DNA of 64,000 nt. Source: an uncultured Bacteroidota bacterium. Lineage in GTDB: Bacteria; Bacteroidota; Bacteroidia; Flavobacteriales; Flavobacteriaceae. A program made the translations under genes and the position numbers. Below, piece by piece: positions 45,464-53,096 of the stretch (positions are counted from its first letter, which is position 1; the number at the start of each line of letters is the position of its first letter). The stretch covers positions 70,574 through 134,573 of the forward strand of contig CACJMJ010000001.1 of assembly GCA_902594485.1 (NCBI GenBank), read 5' to 3'. The notes beneath the pieces are model-generated. The model saw only the letters and a program-made list of their open reading frames with translations. It searched no databases and had not been told where the DNA came from.

Positions 45464-46432
45464 ATGAAAAATATTGCTGTAGTTTTTGGTGGTTTTTCCT
45501 CCGAATATGAGGTTTCTGTAAAAAGTGGAAAGTTCATTTATGATAATTTAAAAGATAATCCAAATTTCAATGTTTATCAAGTTTGTATTTCAAAGGAATC
45601 TAATTATGTCACATATAATAACAATAGGTTTGATTTTGATTATTATAATTTTTCATTTACAATGAACGGTGAGGAAGTTGAATTAGATGGAATTTTTAAT
45701 ATTATTCATGGGGAACCAGGAGAGAATGGAGATTTAGCTTATATTCTTGAAAAAAAGAATTTGTCTCAAACTGCTTGCAATAGTTTTGTTTCAAATTTAA
45801 CTTTTGATAAGAAGAAATACATTGATTTTGTAAATAACCTTAATATCCCCTCCTCAAAACAAATTCTATTGACCAATAAAGTGTTTCCAGAATTATCTAA
45901 GATTAAAAGTCAAATTCGTATACCATGTATAGTTAAACCAAATAATGGAGGAAGCAGTATCGGAGTCTCAAAAGTTAATCATATTAATGATCTAGAGGAC
46001 AAAATTAAAATTGCATTCAAAGAGAGCGATCAAGTATTAATAGAAAATTATCTTTCTGGTAAAGAAGTTTCAGTCGGAGTAATTGAGACGAACAATAAAA
46101 GAATTATTCTTCCAGTAACAGAAATTATAAGTGAAAATGAACTTTTTGATTATGGAGCTAAATATTTAGGACAATCTAAAGAGATTACTCCAGGTAATAT
46201 TTCTAGTGAAGAGGAAAATTTAATACATAAATACATAAATAAAATCTACGATAATATTGAGTTAAAGGGGTTTACAAGATCTGAATTTATAATTGTTGAT
46301 GGGATTCCTCATATACTTGAAACAAATACAATTCCTGGATTCACAAAACAGAGTATTATTCCTCAGCAAATAGAAGCTTTTGGATTATCTGTAAAGGAGG
46401 TAATTAATAATCAAATAGAATCAATTCTTTAA
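45464..46432 (+). CDS. ddl: D-alanine--D-alanine ligase
   Basis: Ddl makes the D-Ala-D-Ala dipeptide used by MurF. The 322 residues follow the ATP-grasp plan: VVFGGFSSEYEVSVKSG (6-22), FNIIHGEPGENGDLAYIL, IPCIVKPNNGGSSIGVSKV, and the C-terminal FIIVDGIPHILETNTIPGFTKQSI with the metal-binding E and N. Twenty bases separate it from coaD. Confidence 0.96.
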   Translation: MKNIAVVFGGFSSEYEVSVKSGKFIYDNLKDNPNFNVYQVCISKESNYVTYNNNRFDFDYYNFSFTMNGEEVELDGIFNIIHGEPGENGDLAYILEKKNLSQTACNSFVSNLTFDKKKYIDFVNNLNIPSSKQILLTNKVFPELSKIKSQIRIPCIVKPNNGGSSIGVSKVNHINDLEDKIKIAFKESDQVLIENYLSGKEVSVGVIETNNKRIILPVTEIISENELFDYGAKYLGQSKEITPGNISSEEENLIHKYINKIYDNIELKGFTRSEFIIVDGIPHILETNTIPGFTKQSIIPQQIEAFGLSVKEVINNQIESIL

Positions 46433-46452
46433 ATTATTTTTAATTTTAAATT

Positions 46453-46905
46453 ATGAAAAAAGCTGTTTTTCCAGGTTCATTTGATCCAATCACAATTGGC
46501 CATTTAGATATTGTAGAAAGAGCCATAAAGGTCTTTGATGAAATTATTATTGCTGTTGGAGATAATACGAACAAAAAATATATGTTTCCAAAAGAAAAAA
46601 GAGTTGAATTTGTAAAACAAACATTTTACAATTATGAGAATGTCAAGATTGAATCATATGATGGTTTAACTGTTGATTTTTGTAGAAAAAATAATATTGA
46701 ATTTATGATAAGGGGTCTAAGAAATCCTGCAGATTTTGAGTTTGAGAAAAGCATTGCCTTAACCAACAGAGAAATGACTGATATAGAAACTATATTTTTA
46801 TTAACATCACCCGAAAACTCTTTTATTAGCAGTAGTATTGTGCGTGATCTAATTAGAAATAATGGTGACTATAAATTATTTATTCCTAGGGGTATCACTC
46901 TTTAA
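46453..46905 (+). CDS. coaD: Phosphopantetheine adenylyltransferase CoaD
   Basis: CoaD adenylates 4'-phosphopantetheine, the penultimate step of CoA synthesis. The 150 residues start MKKAVFPGSFDPITIGHLDI with the nucleotidyltransferase T/HxGH motif, and contain FMIRGLRNPADFEFE and ISSSIVRDLI. The last 30 bases overlap the end of the Nudix gene on the other strand, the deepest convergent overlap in the window. Confidence 0.96.
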   Translation: MKKAVFPGSFDPITIGHLDIVERAIKVFDEIIIAVGDNTNKKYMFPKEKRVEFVKQTFYNYENVKIESYDGLTVDFCRKNNIEFMIRGLRNPADFEFEKSIALTNREMTDIETIFLLTSPENSFISSSIVRDLIRNNGDYKLFIPRGITL

Positions 46906-47496
46906 TACCTCAAAAACAATTATTCTAATATTTTCAAAGGCATCGTTTAATATTTCATCAATTTTTTCTTTTGACACCCATTCAATTTTTTTTATTCCTT
47001 CTTCAGTTTGAGGTATAGTTTCTCCCATATATTTTGTTGACATCTTAAACCAATATGTTTTCTTAAGTCTAAATCTTTTACCTTTTTTAAAAATATGGAA
47101 TGTCTCAGATAGCTGATTTTGGACTATTAAGTCTGATACTCCTGTTTCTTCTGTTACTTCTCTTTGGGCAGCCTCAATAATAAGTTCCTTTTTTTCGACT
47201 CCTCCTTTTGGAAGATCCCACTTATTATTTCTAAAAATGAATAATAGTTTATTATCAGTTCTTTCAACTAATCCTCCAGCAGCTTCGACAATAGGAAATT
47301 TTTTTTTAAAAGATTTCCATAGTTTATCGATGTCTTTATGATATATAAATACTTTTCTATTTTTTGACGATTTTAAAGCTTTGATAATTTGAGCTACACT
47401 TGTATACTTAATAAAAAGTAATGGTTCATTATCAGAGAAATCTTGAATTTCGTTAGTAAGGATCAAAGGCTTTTGGTTGAAAAAAACTTTATACAT
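46876..47496 (-). CDS. Nudix hydrolase
   Basis: A 206-residue protein with a Nudix box at about 98-120: GGVEKKELIIEAAQREVTEE followed by TGV, matching GX5EX7REUXEEXGU. An N-terminal region of about 70 residues (with VFFNQKPLIL) precedes the domain and is typical of a flavobacterial group encoded beside pyrE, as I recall. Substrate is unknown. The ATG at 47496 lies eight bases from the divergent pyrE ATG, and pyrE's -7 box overlaps it. Confidence 0.9.
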   Translation of the reverse strand: MYKVFFNQKPLILTNEIQDFSDNEPLLFIKYTSVAQIIKALKSSKNRKVFIYHKDIDKLWKSFKKKFPIVEAAGGLVERTDNKLLFIFRNNKWDLPKGGVEKKELIIEAAQREVTEETGVSDLIVQNQLSETFHIFKKGKRFRLKKTYWFKMSTKYMGETIPQTEEGIKKIEWVSKEKIDEILNDAFENIRIIVFEVLKSDTPRNK

Positions 47497-47499
47497 TTG
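47492..47499 (+). promoter_or_regulatory. Candidate -7 box for pyrE, inside the Nudix start codon
   Basis: TACATTTG, an exact TAnnTTTG match, five bases before the pyrE ATG. Its bases include the complement of the Nudix ATG (47494-47496). A TTG at 47473-47475 lies 16 bases upstream. Confidence 0.5.
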
Positions 47500-47504
47500 T
47501 AATA

Positions 47505-48143
47505 ATGGTATTAGACAAAAAAGTTGCAGAGCAAACAGTAAATTTTCTTACACAAATTAATGCAATTAAATTAAATACCAAAAATCCTTTCACATGGACA
47601 AGTGGTATAAAATCTCCTATTTATTGCGATAATAGATTAGTTCTTTCGTATCCAAAAATTAGAGAATTTATAGCTGATAGTATGACCTATATTATTAAAA
47701 ATAAATATGGGGATGATATATCTATTGCAGGAGTGGCTACCGGTGCCATTGCTATTGGGGCAATGATATCTGAAAGACTTAATGTTCCATATGCATATGT
47801 TAGACCTGAACCAAAGGGTCATGGTCTAAGAAACCAAATTGAAGGTAATATAGAGGATAAATCTAATGTTGTAGTAATAGAGGATTTGATTAGTACTGGT
47901 AAGAGTAGTCTAAATGCTATAAATGCGCTTAAGTCTGAAGGCATAAATGTGATGGGTATGTTATCAATTTTCTCTTATAATTTTGATTTTGCAAATAAAA
48001 AATTTATTGATGAAAAAATTGCTATTAACTCACTAGCAGATTACAATACTTTAGTTGGAGTTATAGAATCAAATGGCAGCCTTGAGCATGATGAGATAAC
48101 TAGACTAAAGAAGTGGAGAGAGGATCCTGAAAATTGGAGTTAA
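47505..48143 (+). CDS. pyrE: Orotate phosphoribosyltransferase PyrE
   Basis: PyrE attaches PRPP to orotate in UMP synthesis. The 212 residues have FTWTSGIKSPIYCDNR near 27-42, IAGVATGAIAIGAMIS, AYVRPEPKGHG and the PRPP-binding VVVIEDLISTGKSS (about 124-137). Length and motif order are normal. The TAA overlaps the birA stop on the other strand. Confidence 0.96.
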   Translation: MVLDKKVAEQTVNFLTQINAIKLNTKNPFTWTSGIKSPIYCDNRLVLSYPKIREFIADSMTYIIKNKYGDDISIAGVATGAIAIGAMISERLNVPYAYVRPEPKGHGLRNQIEGNIEDKSNVVVIEDLISTGKSSLNAINALKSEGINVMGMLSIFSYNFDFANKKFIDEKIAINSLADYNTLVGVIESNGSLEHDEITRLKKWREDPENWS

Positions 48144-48868
48144 TCATAAAGTAATTTAACATTTCTTGAATCGTAATTTCCTATCTCTGAACCTGTATTC
48201 AATTTTATAATTCCAGTATTTGAAATGCTAATTATTCTTCCACTGTATTCTTTACCATTTATGTTAAACCTACACCCTTCTTTACCAAATATGTTTTGAT
48301 TATACTCATCATTTATATATTTGATATCATTTATTTTAGTAAAGTAAAATTTATAACTATCAATCAATTCATTTAATACTCTATCAATATCAATATTTTT
48401 ATTTGAGATTTTTTTAATAGAAGTTGCATTAGGTAACCTTTTAAAAAATACTTGATTAATATTTATACCTAATCCAATTATAGAATAATTTACTTTATCT
48501 GAACTCAATGAATTCTCAACTAATATCCCAGCTATTTTTTTATTTACTGACAAAATGTCGTTGGGCCATTTAATTAGGCATTTTTCATTATTAAATTTTC
48601 TTATTGTTTTTAATACCGCAAGGCTTACTACTTGGTTTATTAGAAATGTTCTATCTGCATTTATGTCTAAAGGCCTATAAAATAAAGAGCATAGAAGGTT
48701 TTTACCATAACTTGAGTACCACTTATTCATTCGTTGTCCCCTACCCCCATATTGATATTTTGCGATAATTAAATCTCCGCTTAATATTTTTTTTGATTTA
48801 ATTAACATCTTCACTTTGTCATTTGTTGACCTAGTGGCATTAACTTTGATTATCTTAGATGCAGACAT
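48140..48868 (-). CDS. birA: Biotin--[acetyl-CoA-carboxylase] ligase (no DNA-binding domain)
   Basis: BirA activates biotin and attaches it to biotin-carrier domains. The 242 residues begin directly with the catalytic domain (NATRSTNDKVK), then GGRGQRMNKWYSSYGKNLLCS, the biotin-binding loop, and IKWPNDILSVNKKIAGILVE. The N-terminal winged helix of bifunctional BirA is absent, so it should not act as a repressor. It diverges from rsfS. Confidence 0.93.
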   Translation of the reverse strand: MSASKIIKVNATRSTNDKVKMLIKSKKILSGDLIIAKYQYGGRGQRMNKWYSSYGKNLLCSLFYRPLDINADRTFLINQVVSLAVLKTIRKFNNEKCLIKWPNDILSVNKKIAGILVENSLSSDKVNYSIIGLGININQVFFKRLPNATSIKKISNKNIDIDRVLNELIDSYKFYFTKINDIKYINDEYNQNIFGKEGCRFNINGKEYSGRIISISNTGIIKLNTGSEIGNYDSRNVKLLYD

Positions 48869-48882
48869 GTTGTTAAAAGTAA

Positions 48883-48890
48883 TAAATTTG
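48883..48890 (+). promoter_or_regulatory. Candidate -7 box for rsfS-ftsH
   Basis: TAAATTTG, an exact TAnnTTTG match, 16 bases before the rsfS ATG. No TTG lies at the expected -33 distance. Confidence 0.5.
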
Positions 48891-48906
48891 AAAAAAGAAA
48901 ATATAC

Positions 48907-49278
48907 ATGGTTAAACCCAAATCAGAAGAAACAAGTTTAATTGATGAAATAATATTTGGTATCGAAGACGTAAAAGGAATTGAAGTTAACATTATGGATC
49001 TAAGTAAAATTTCAAATACTGTTTGTAAGTCTTTTATTTTGTGTACGGGCACATCTAATACACATGTTGCAGCAATAGCAAACTCGGTTAGAAAGAATGT
49101 TAGCAAGAAATTGAAAGAGAAACCGTTTAGTATGGAAGGTATTGAAAATCAAGAATGGGTTCTAATTGATTATGTCGATGTTGTAGTACATATTTTCCAA
49201 AGTGAAATCAGAGAATTCTATGATATCGAAAATTTATGGGGAGATGCAAAAATTATTAATGTTGAATTAAAAGCGTAA
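48907..49278 (+). CDS. rsfS: Ribosomal silencing factor RsfS
   Basis: RsfS binds ribosomal protein uL14 and blocks subunit joining when nutrients are short. The 123 residues include KGIEVNIMDLSKIS, FILCTGTSNTHVAAIANSV and the WVLIDYVDVVVHIFQSEIREFYDIENLWGDA region typical of the family. Three bases separate it from ftsH. Confidence 0.95.
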   Translation: MVKPKSEETSLIDEIIFGIEDVKGIEVNIMDLSKISNTVCKSFILCTGTSNTHVAAIANSVRKNVSKKLKEKPFSMEGIENQEWVLIDYVDVVVHIFQSEIREFYDIENLWGDAKIINVELKA

Positions 49279-49281
49279 TTA

Positions 49282-51219
49282 ATGGCTAACAAGAAAAAGA
49301 ATAACAAATCTAAAATTAATATCTACTGGTTCTATGCATCCATAGTTTTCTTTATTTTAAGTATTGGACTACTAGGTGGAGATAGTGGTATACAAAACAC
49401 ACAACAAACTGACATCTCATCTTTTGAAAATTATCTAAGGAATGGAGATATTGAAAAAGTAGCAATTATTAATCAAAGATATGCGAGAATTACTCTTACT
49501 GAAAATGCACTTGAAAAAGATATTCATCGAAGGGTTAAGTCTAAAAACTTTTTAGGCCAAGAGAACATAGCTGGACCTCACTATCAGTTTGAGATAGGTA
49601 CTCCTGAACTATTTGAGACAAAACTCCAAGAGATTAGAGACTTAGAAGGTCTCAACTTTTCAGTTGAATTCATTACAATGGAAAATAGATGGTTGGACGT
49701 TTTACTTGGATTCCTTCCTATAATTATTATAATCGGAATTTGGATATTTTTAATGAGAAGGATGTCAGGAGGTGCTGGAGGAGCTGGAGGACAAATATTT
49801 AATATTGGTAAGTCAAAAGCTAAGTTGTTTGATCAAAATACAGAAGTTAAAGTTACTTTTAAAGATGTAGCTGGACTAGAAGGAGCCAAAGAAGAAGTTC
49901 AAGAAATAGTTGATTTTCTTAAAAATCCCAAAAAATATACTGTTTTAGGTGGAAAGATTCCTAAAGGGGCTTTACTAGTTGGTGCTCCAGGTACTGGTAA
50001 AACACTTTTGGCAAAAGCAGTTGCTGGGGAAGCTAAGGTTCCATTCTTTTCATTGTCTGGATCTGATTTTGTTGAAATGTTTGTAGGAGTTGGTGCATCA
50101 AGAGTTAGAGATTTATTTAAACAAGCAAAGGATAAATCACCGTCTATAATCTTTATCGATGAAATTGATGCAATTGGAAGAGCAAGAGGTAGAAGTAATA
50201 TAACTGGCTCTAATGATGAGAGAGAGAATACATTAAATCAGTTATTAACTGAAATGGATGGATTTGGAACTGACACTAACGTAATTGTTGTTGCAGCAAC
50301 AAACAGAGCTGATGTTCTTGATAAGGCCCTAATGAGAGCTGGTAGATTTGATAGGCAGATTTTTGTTGATTTACCTGATCTTAACGAGAGAAGGGAAATA
50401 TTTAAAGTACATTTAAAACCTCTTAAGAAAAGTAGAGCCCTAGATGTGGAGTTCTTAGCTAAGCAAACACCTGGTTTTTCTGGAGCAGATATTGCAAACG
50501 TATGTAATGAAGCTGCATTAATTGCTGCTAGAAATAATAAAAAATCTGTAGGTAAACAGGACTTTTTAGATGCTGTGGATAGAATTGTAGGTGGACTAGA
50601 AAAGAAAAATAAAATTATTACTAAAGAAGAAAAGAATACAATTGCATTTCATGAAGCTGGTCATGCAATAGTAAGCTGGCTTTTAGAACATGCTGCTCCA
50701 TTAGTAAAAGTCACTATTGTGCCCAGAGGACAATCATTAGGTGCTGCATGGTATCTTCCTGAAGAAAGGTTGATTGTAAGGACAGAACAAATGTTAGATG
50801 AAATGTGTGCAACTTTAGGAGGAAGAGCTGCTGAAAAGATTATGTTTAATAAAATATCAACAGGTGCATTGAGTGACCTTGAAAAAGTAACGAAACAAGC
50901 AAGAGCAATTGTATCTGTTTATGGTTTAAATGATAAGATAGGTAACATTACATATTATGATTCCAGTGGACAAACAGATTATAATTTCACAAAACCTTAC
51001 TCTGAAGAAACTGCAAAAAAAATTGATGAGGAAATATCAATGATTATAGAGAAGCAATATAAAAGAGCTTGCGACATACTTAAAAAGAATAAATCAAAAT
51101 TATCTGCTTTGGCTTCAAGGCTTTTAGAAAAGGAAGTTATTTTTAAAGAAGATCTAGTTAAGATTCTTGGAGAGAGACCATACTCTAAAGAAGAAGTAAA
51201 GGATAAAATTAAAGAATAG
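49282..51219 (+). CDS. ftsH: ATP-dependent zinc metalloprotease FtsH
   Basis: FtsH degrades unassembled membrane proteins and regulators at the inner membrane. The 645 residues have two membrane helices (about 15-32 and 138-158) around a periplasmic domain, an AAA domain with Walker A GAPGTGKT (from 234) and Walker [12 protein letters not shown], the second region of homology, and the zinc site HEAGH from 457. It is cotranscribed with rsfS and followed five bases later by the LUD-like gene. Confidence 0.97.
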   Translation: MANKKKNNKSKINIYWFYASIVFFILSIGLLGGDSGIQNTQQTDISSFENYLRNGDIEKVAIINQRYARITLTENALEKDIHRRVKSKNFLGQENIAGPHYQFEIGTPELFETKLQEIRDLEGLNFSVEFITMENRWLDVLLGFLPIIIIIGIWIFLMRRMSGGAGGAGGQIFNIGKSKAKLFDQNTEVKVTFKDVAGLEGAKEEVQEIVDFLKNPKKYTVLGGKIPKGALLVGAPGTGKTLLAKAVAGEAKVPFFSLSGSDFVEMFVGVGASRVRDLFKQAKDKSPSIIFIDEIDAIGRARGRSNITGSNDERENTLNQLLTEMDGFGTDTNVIVVAATNRADVLDKALMRAGRFDRQIFVDLPDLNERREIFKVHLKPLKKSRALDVEFLAKQTPGFSGADIANVCNEAALIAARNNKKSVGKQDFLDAVDRIVGGLEKKNKIITKEEKNTIAFHEAGHAIVSWLLEHAAPLVKVTIVPRGQSLGAAWYLPEERLIVRTEQMLDEMCATLGGRAAEKIMFNKISTGALSDLEKVTKQARAIVSVYGLNDKIGNITYYDSSGQTDYNFTKPYSEETAKKIDEEISMIIEKQYKRACDILKKNKSKLSALASRLLEKEVIFKEDLVKILGERPYSKEEVKDKIKE

Positions 51220-51224
51220 ATATT

Positions 51225-51806
51225 TTGGGATTCTGGGACTTTTTTAAAAGTAAAAAAAATGACGAATCAAAAAGTGATGAATCAGTATTACCCAAGGATG
51301 GCTCAAATGATTTAACTTTTGCAAAAAACTTTACTGATTCTGGAGGTAGATTCATTTTTATTGATGAGATAAACTCAACAAAAGAAGTTTTTGAAAAAAT
51401 TATTGAGGAAAATCAGTGGGAACCAGAAAATGTTTGTTCACTTGACCCTAATGTTTCTAAGAACCTTGAAATTAGATCTATTAGAAAAATAGATAATGAT
51501 AATGTTAAGGCACTAGTAACAGAATGTGAATTTTTATTATCTAATACTGGAAGAATACTTATTTGTAACAAGCAAATTAAAAGTAATAAAATAGAAGACT
51601 TGCCATCAGTAGTAATTATTTTAGCAAAGTCAAATCAATTTGTATCAGATGTAAGTGAAGGAATGACCAAATTAAAAAATAAATATAAAAATAATTTTCC
51701 TACAAATATCACAACAATTAATGTTAAAAATAAGCTCAATGAAGATAATTTTTTAACCTATGGCAATAGTGCCAAAGATATATATCTAATATTGAGTGAT
51801 GATTAA
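51225..51806 (+). CDS. LUD-domain-like protein
   Basis: A 193-residue protein resembling the LUD (LutC/DUF162) group: a charged N-terminal tail after MGFWDFFKSKK, then FAKNFTDSGGRFIFIDE, ALVTECEFLLSNTGRILIC and a C-terminal VIILAKSNQFV...YLILSDD. In Bacteroidota such a gene commonly sits between ftsH and cdsA, as here. LutC takes part in lactate oxidation but no lutA/lutB is near, so the role is unknown. The start is TTG at 51225. Confidence 0.7.
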   Translation: MGFWDFFKSKKNDESKSDESVLPKDGSNDLTFAKNFTDSGGRFIFIDEINSTKEVFEKIIEENQWEPENVCSLDPNVSKNLEIRSIRKIDNDNVKALVTECEFLLSNTGRILICNKQIKSNKIEDLPSVVIILAKSNQFVSDVSEGMTKLKNKYKNNFPTNITTINVKNKLNEDNFLTYGNSAKDIYLILSDD

Positions 51807-52449
51807 TTTTTTTCCAAGGTTAATTACAGGTATTATATATATTTCTTTAGTTAGCGGTTCTATAATGTATAGTAGCAAAAGCTTCATCTTAATCTTTAGC
51901 ATATTTACACTTCTTGCAATTTATGAGTCACACCAATTATGGATAAAAATAAAATTAAATAATACTAAATATAATTATCCTATACCTCAATTGTATGTTC
52001 TATTGTCTATGAGCACATTGATTATGGTGCCCTTTTATTCTGGCGATTCATACAGTCCATTCCCGATTCTACTAATATTTATTTTAATTTGGATAAGTGA
52101 TACAATGTCTTTCTTTTTTGGTTCTTATTTTGGAAGAACTAAAATGAAAATTAAAGTATCTCCAAATAAAACATGGGAAGGATTTATTGGTGGTTTTTTA
52201 TGCTCAGTGGCTTTTAGCACTTTATCATTTCTATACATTCAAGAAATATTTCCGTTTTGGAAAACAGTTTCACTTGGAATATTAATACCAATTTTTGGTC
52301 TTTTTGGAGATATTTACCAATCTAAAATAAAGAGAATGGCGGTAGTTAAAGATAGTGGAAATATATTACCAGGTCATGGTGGAATATTTGATAGACTTGA
52401 TAGTGCGATGGGTGTTTCTTACATATCTTTGTTAATAACCCTTATATAA
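51799..52449 (+). CDS. cdsA: Phosphatidate cytidylyltransferase CdsA
   Basis: CdsA makes CDP-diacylglycerol, the precursor of membrane phospholipids. The 216 residues have about six hydrophobic segments and the full C-terminal signature: SKIKRMAVVKDSGNILPGHG followed by GIFDRLDS, with the metal-binding Asp and His. It is shorter than the roughly 270 residues of most CdsA. ATG 51799 is preferred to a GTG one codon earlier; it overlaps the LUD-like gene by eight bases, and psd starts within its stop (TAATG). Confidence 0.94.
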   Translation: MINFFPRLITGIIYISLVSGSIMYSSKSFILIFSIFTLLAIYESHQLWIKIKLNNTKYNYPIPQLYVLLSMSTLIMVPFYSGDSYSPFPILLIFILIWISDTMSFFFGSYFGRTKMKIKVSPNKTWEGFIGGFLCSVAFSTLSFLYIQEIFPFWKTVSLGILIPIFGLFGDIYQSKIKRMAVVKDSGNILPGHGGIFDRLDSAMGVSYISLLITLI

Positions 52450-53096
52450 TGTTTCATAAAGAAGGATTTAATATTATAATATTATTTTTTATTGTTATAA
52501 CTGCTGATGTTATATTACTTGAAGTATTATTTGATGATTCATCATATTTAAAATTAATCCTACAAATTAGTTCACTTATTCTATTTTTATTTATACTCTG
52601 GTTTTTTAGAAATCCCAAAAGAAATATTTTAAAAAATCCTGAAATAGTGTTAAGCCCTGCTGATGGAAAAGTTATATTAATTGAAGAAGTTGATGAACAA
52701 GAGTTTTTCAATGACAAGAAACTTAAAGTTTCTATTTTTTTATCCCCTCTAGACATTCATGTTAATAGATATCCTGTTTCAGGTAAAATAATATATAGTA
52801 AATACCATAAAGGAAAATATCTTGTAGCCTGGCACCCTAAATCTTCTGATAAAAATGAGAGAACAACTGTCGTTATAGAAAATAAAAAAATTGGTAAAAT
52901 AATGTACAGACAGATTGCTGGTGCAGTTGCCAGTAGGATTGTAAACTATGCAGAAGTTGATAAAAATGTACAGCAAGGAGATGACTCTGGGTTTATTAAG
53001 TTTGGATCAAGAGTTGATATCTTCCTATCAAAAGACTGCAAATTAAAAGTTAATATCGGAGATAAAGTTAAAGGTGGAATTACTATTATTGCTTAA
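52449..53096 (+). CDS. psd: Phosphatidylserine decarboxylase (short proenzyme)
   Basis: Psd converts phosphatidylserine to phosphatidylethanolamine. The 215-residue proenzyme has two N-terminal membrane helices (about 8-50), the LSPADGKVILIEEV block, FLSPLDIHVNRYP, and the self-cleavage site FIKFGSRVD (G186-S187), which would yield an alpha chain of about 29 residues with a pyruvoyl group. This is the short archaeal-type form. It directly follows cdsA. Confidence 0.95.
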   Translation: MFHKEGFNIIILFFIVITADVILLEVLFDDSSYLKLILQISSLILFLFILWFFRNPKRNILKNPEIVLSPADGKVILIEEVDEQEFFNDKKLKVSIFLSPLDIHVNRYPVSGKIIYSKYHKGKYLVAWHPKSSDKNERTTVVIENKKIGKIMYRQIAGAVASRIVNYAEVDKNVQQGDDSGFIKFGSRVDIFLSKDCKLKVNIGDKVKGGITIIA

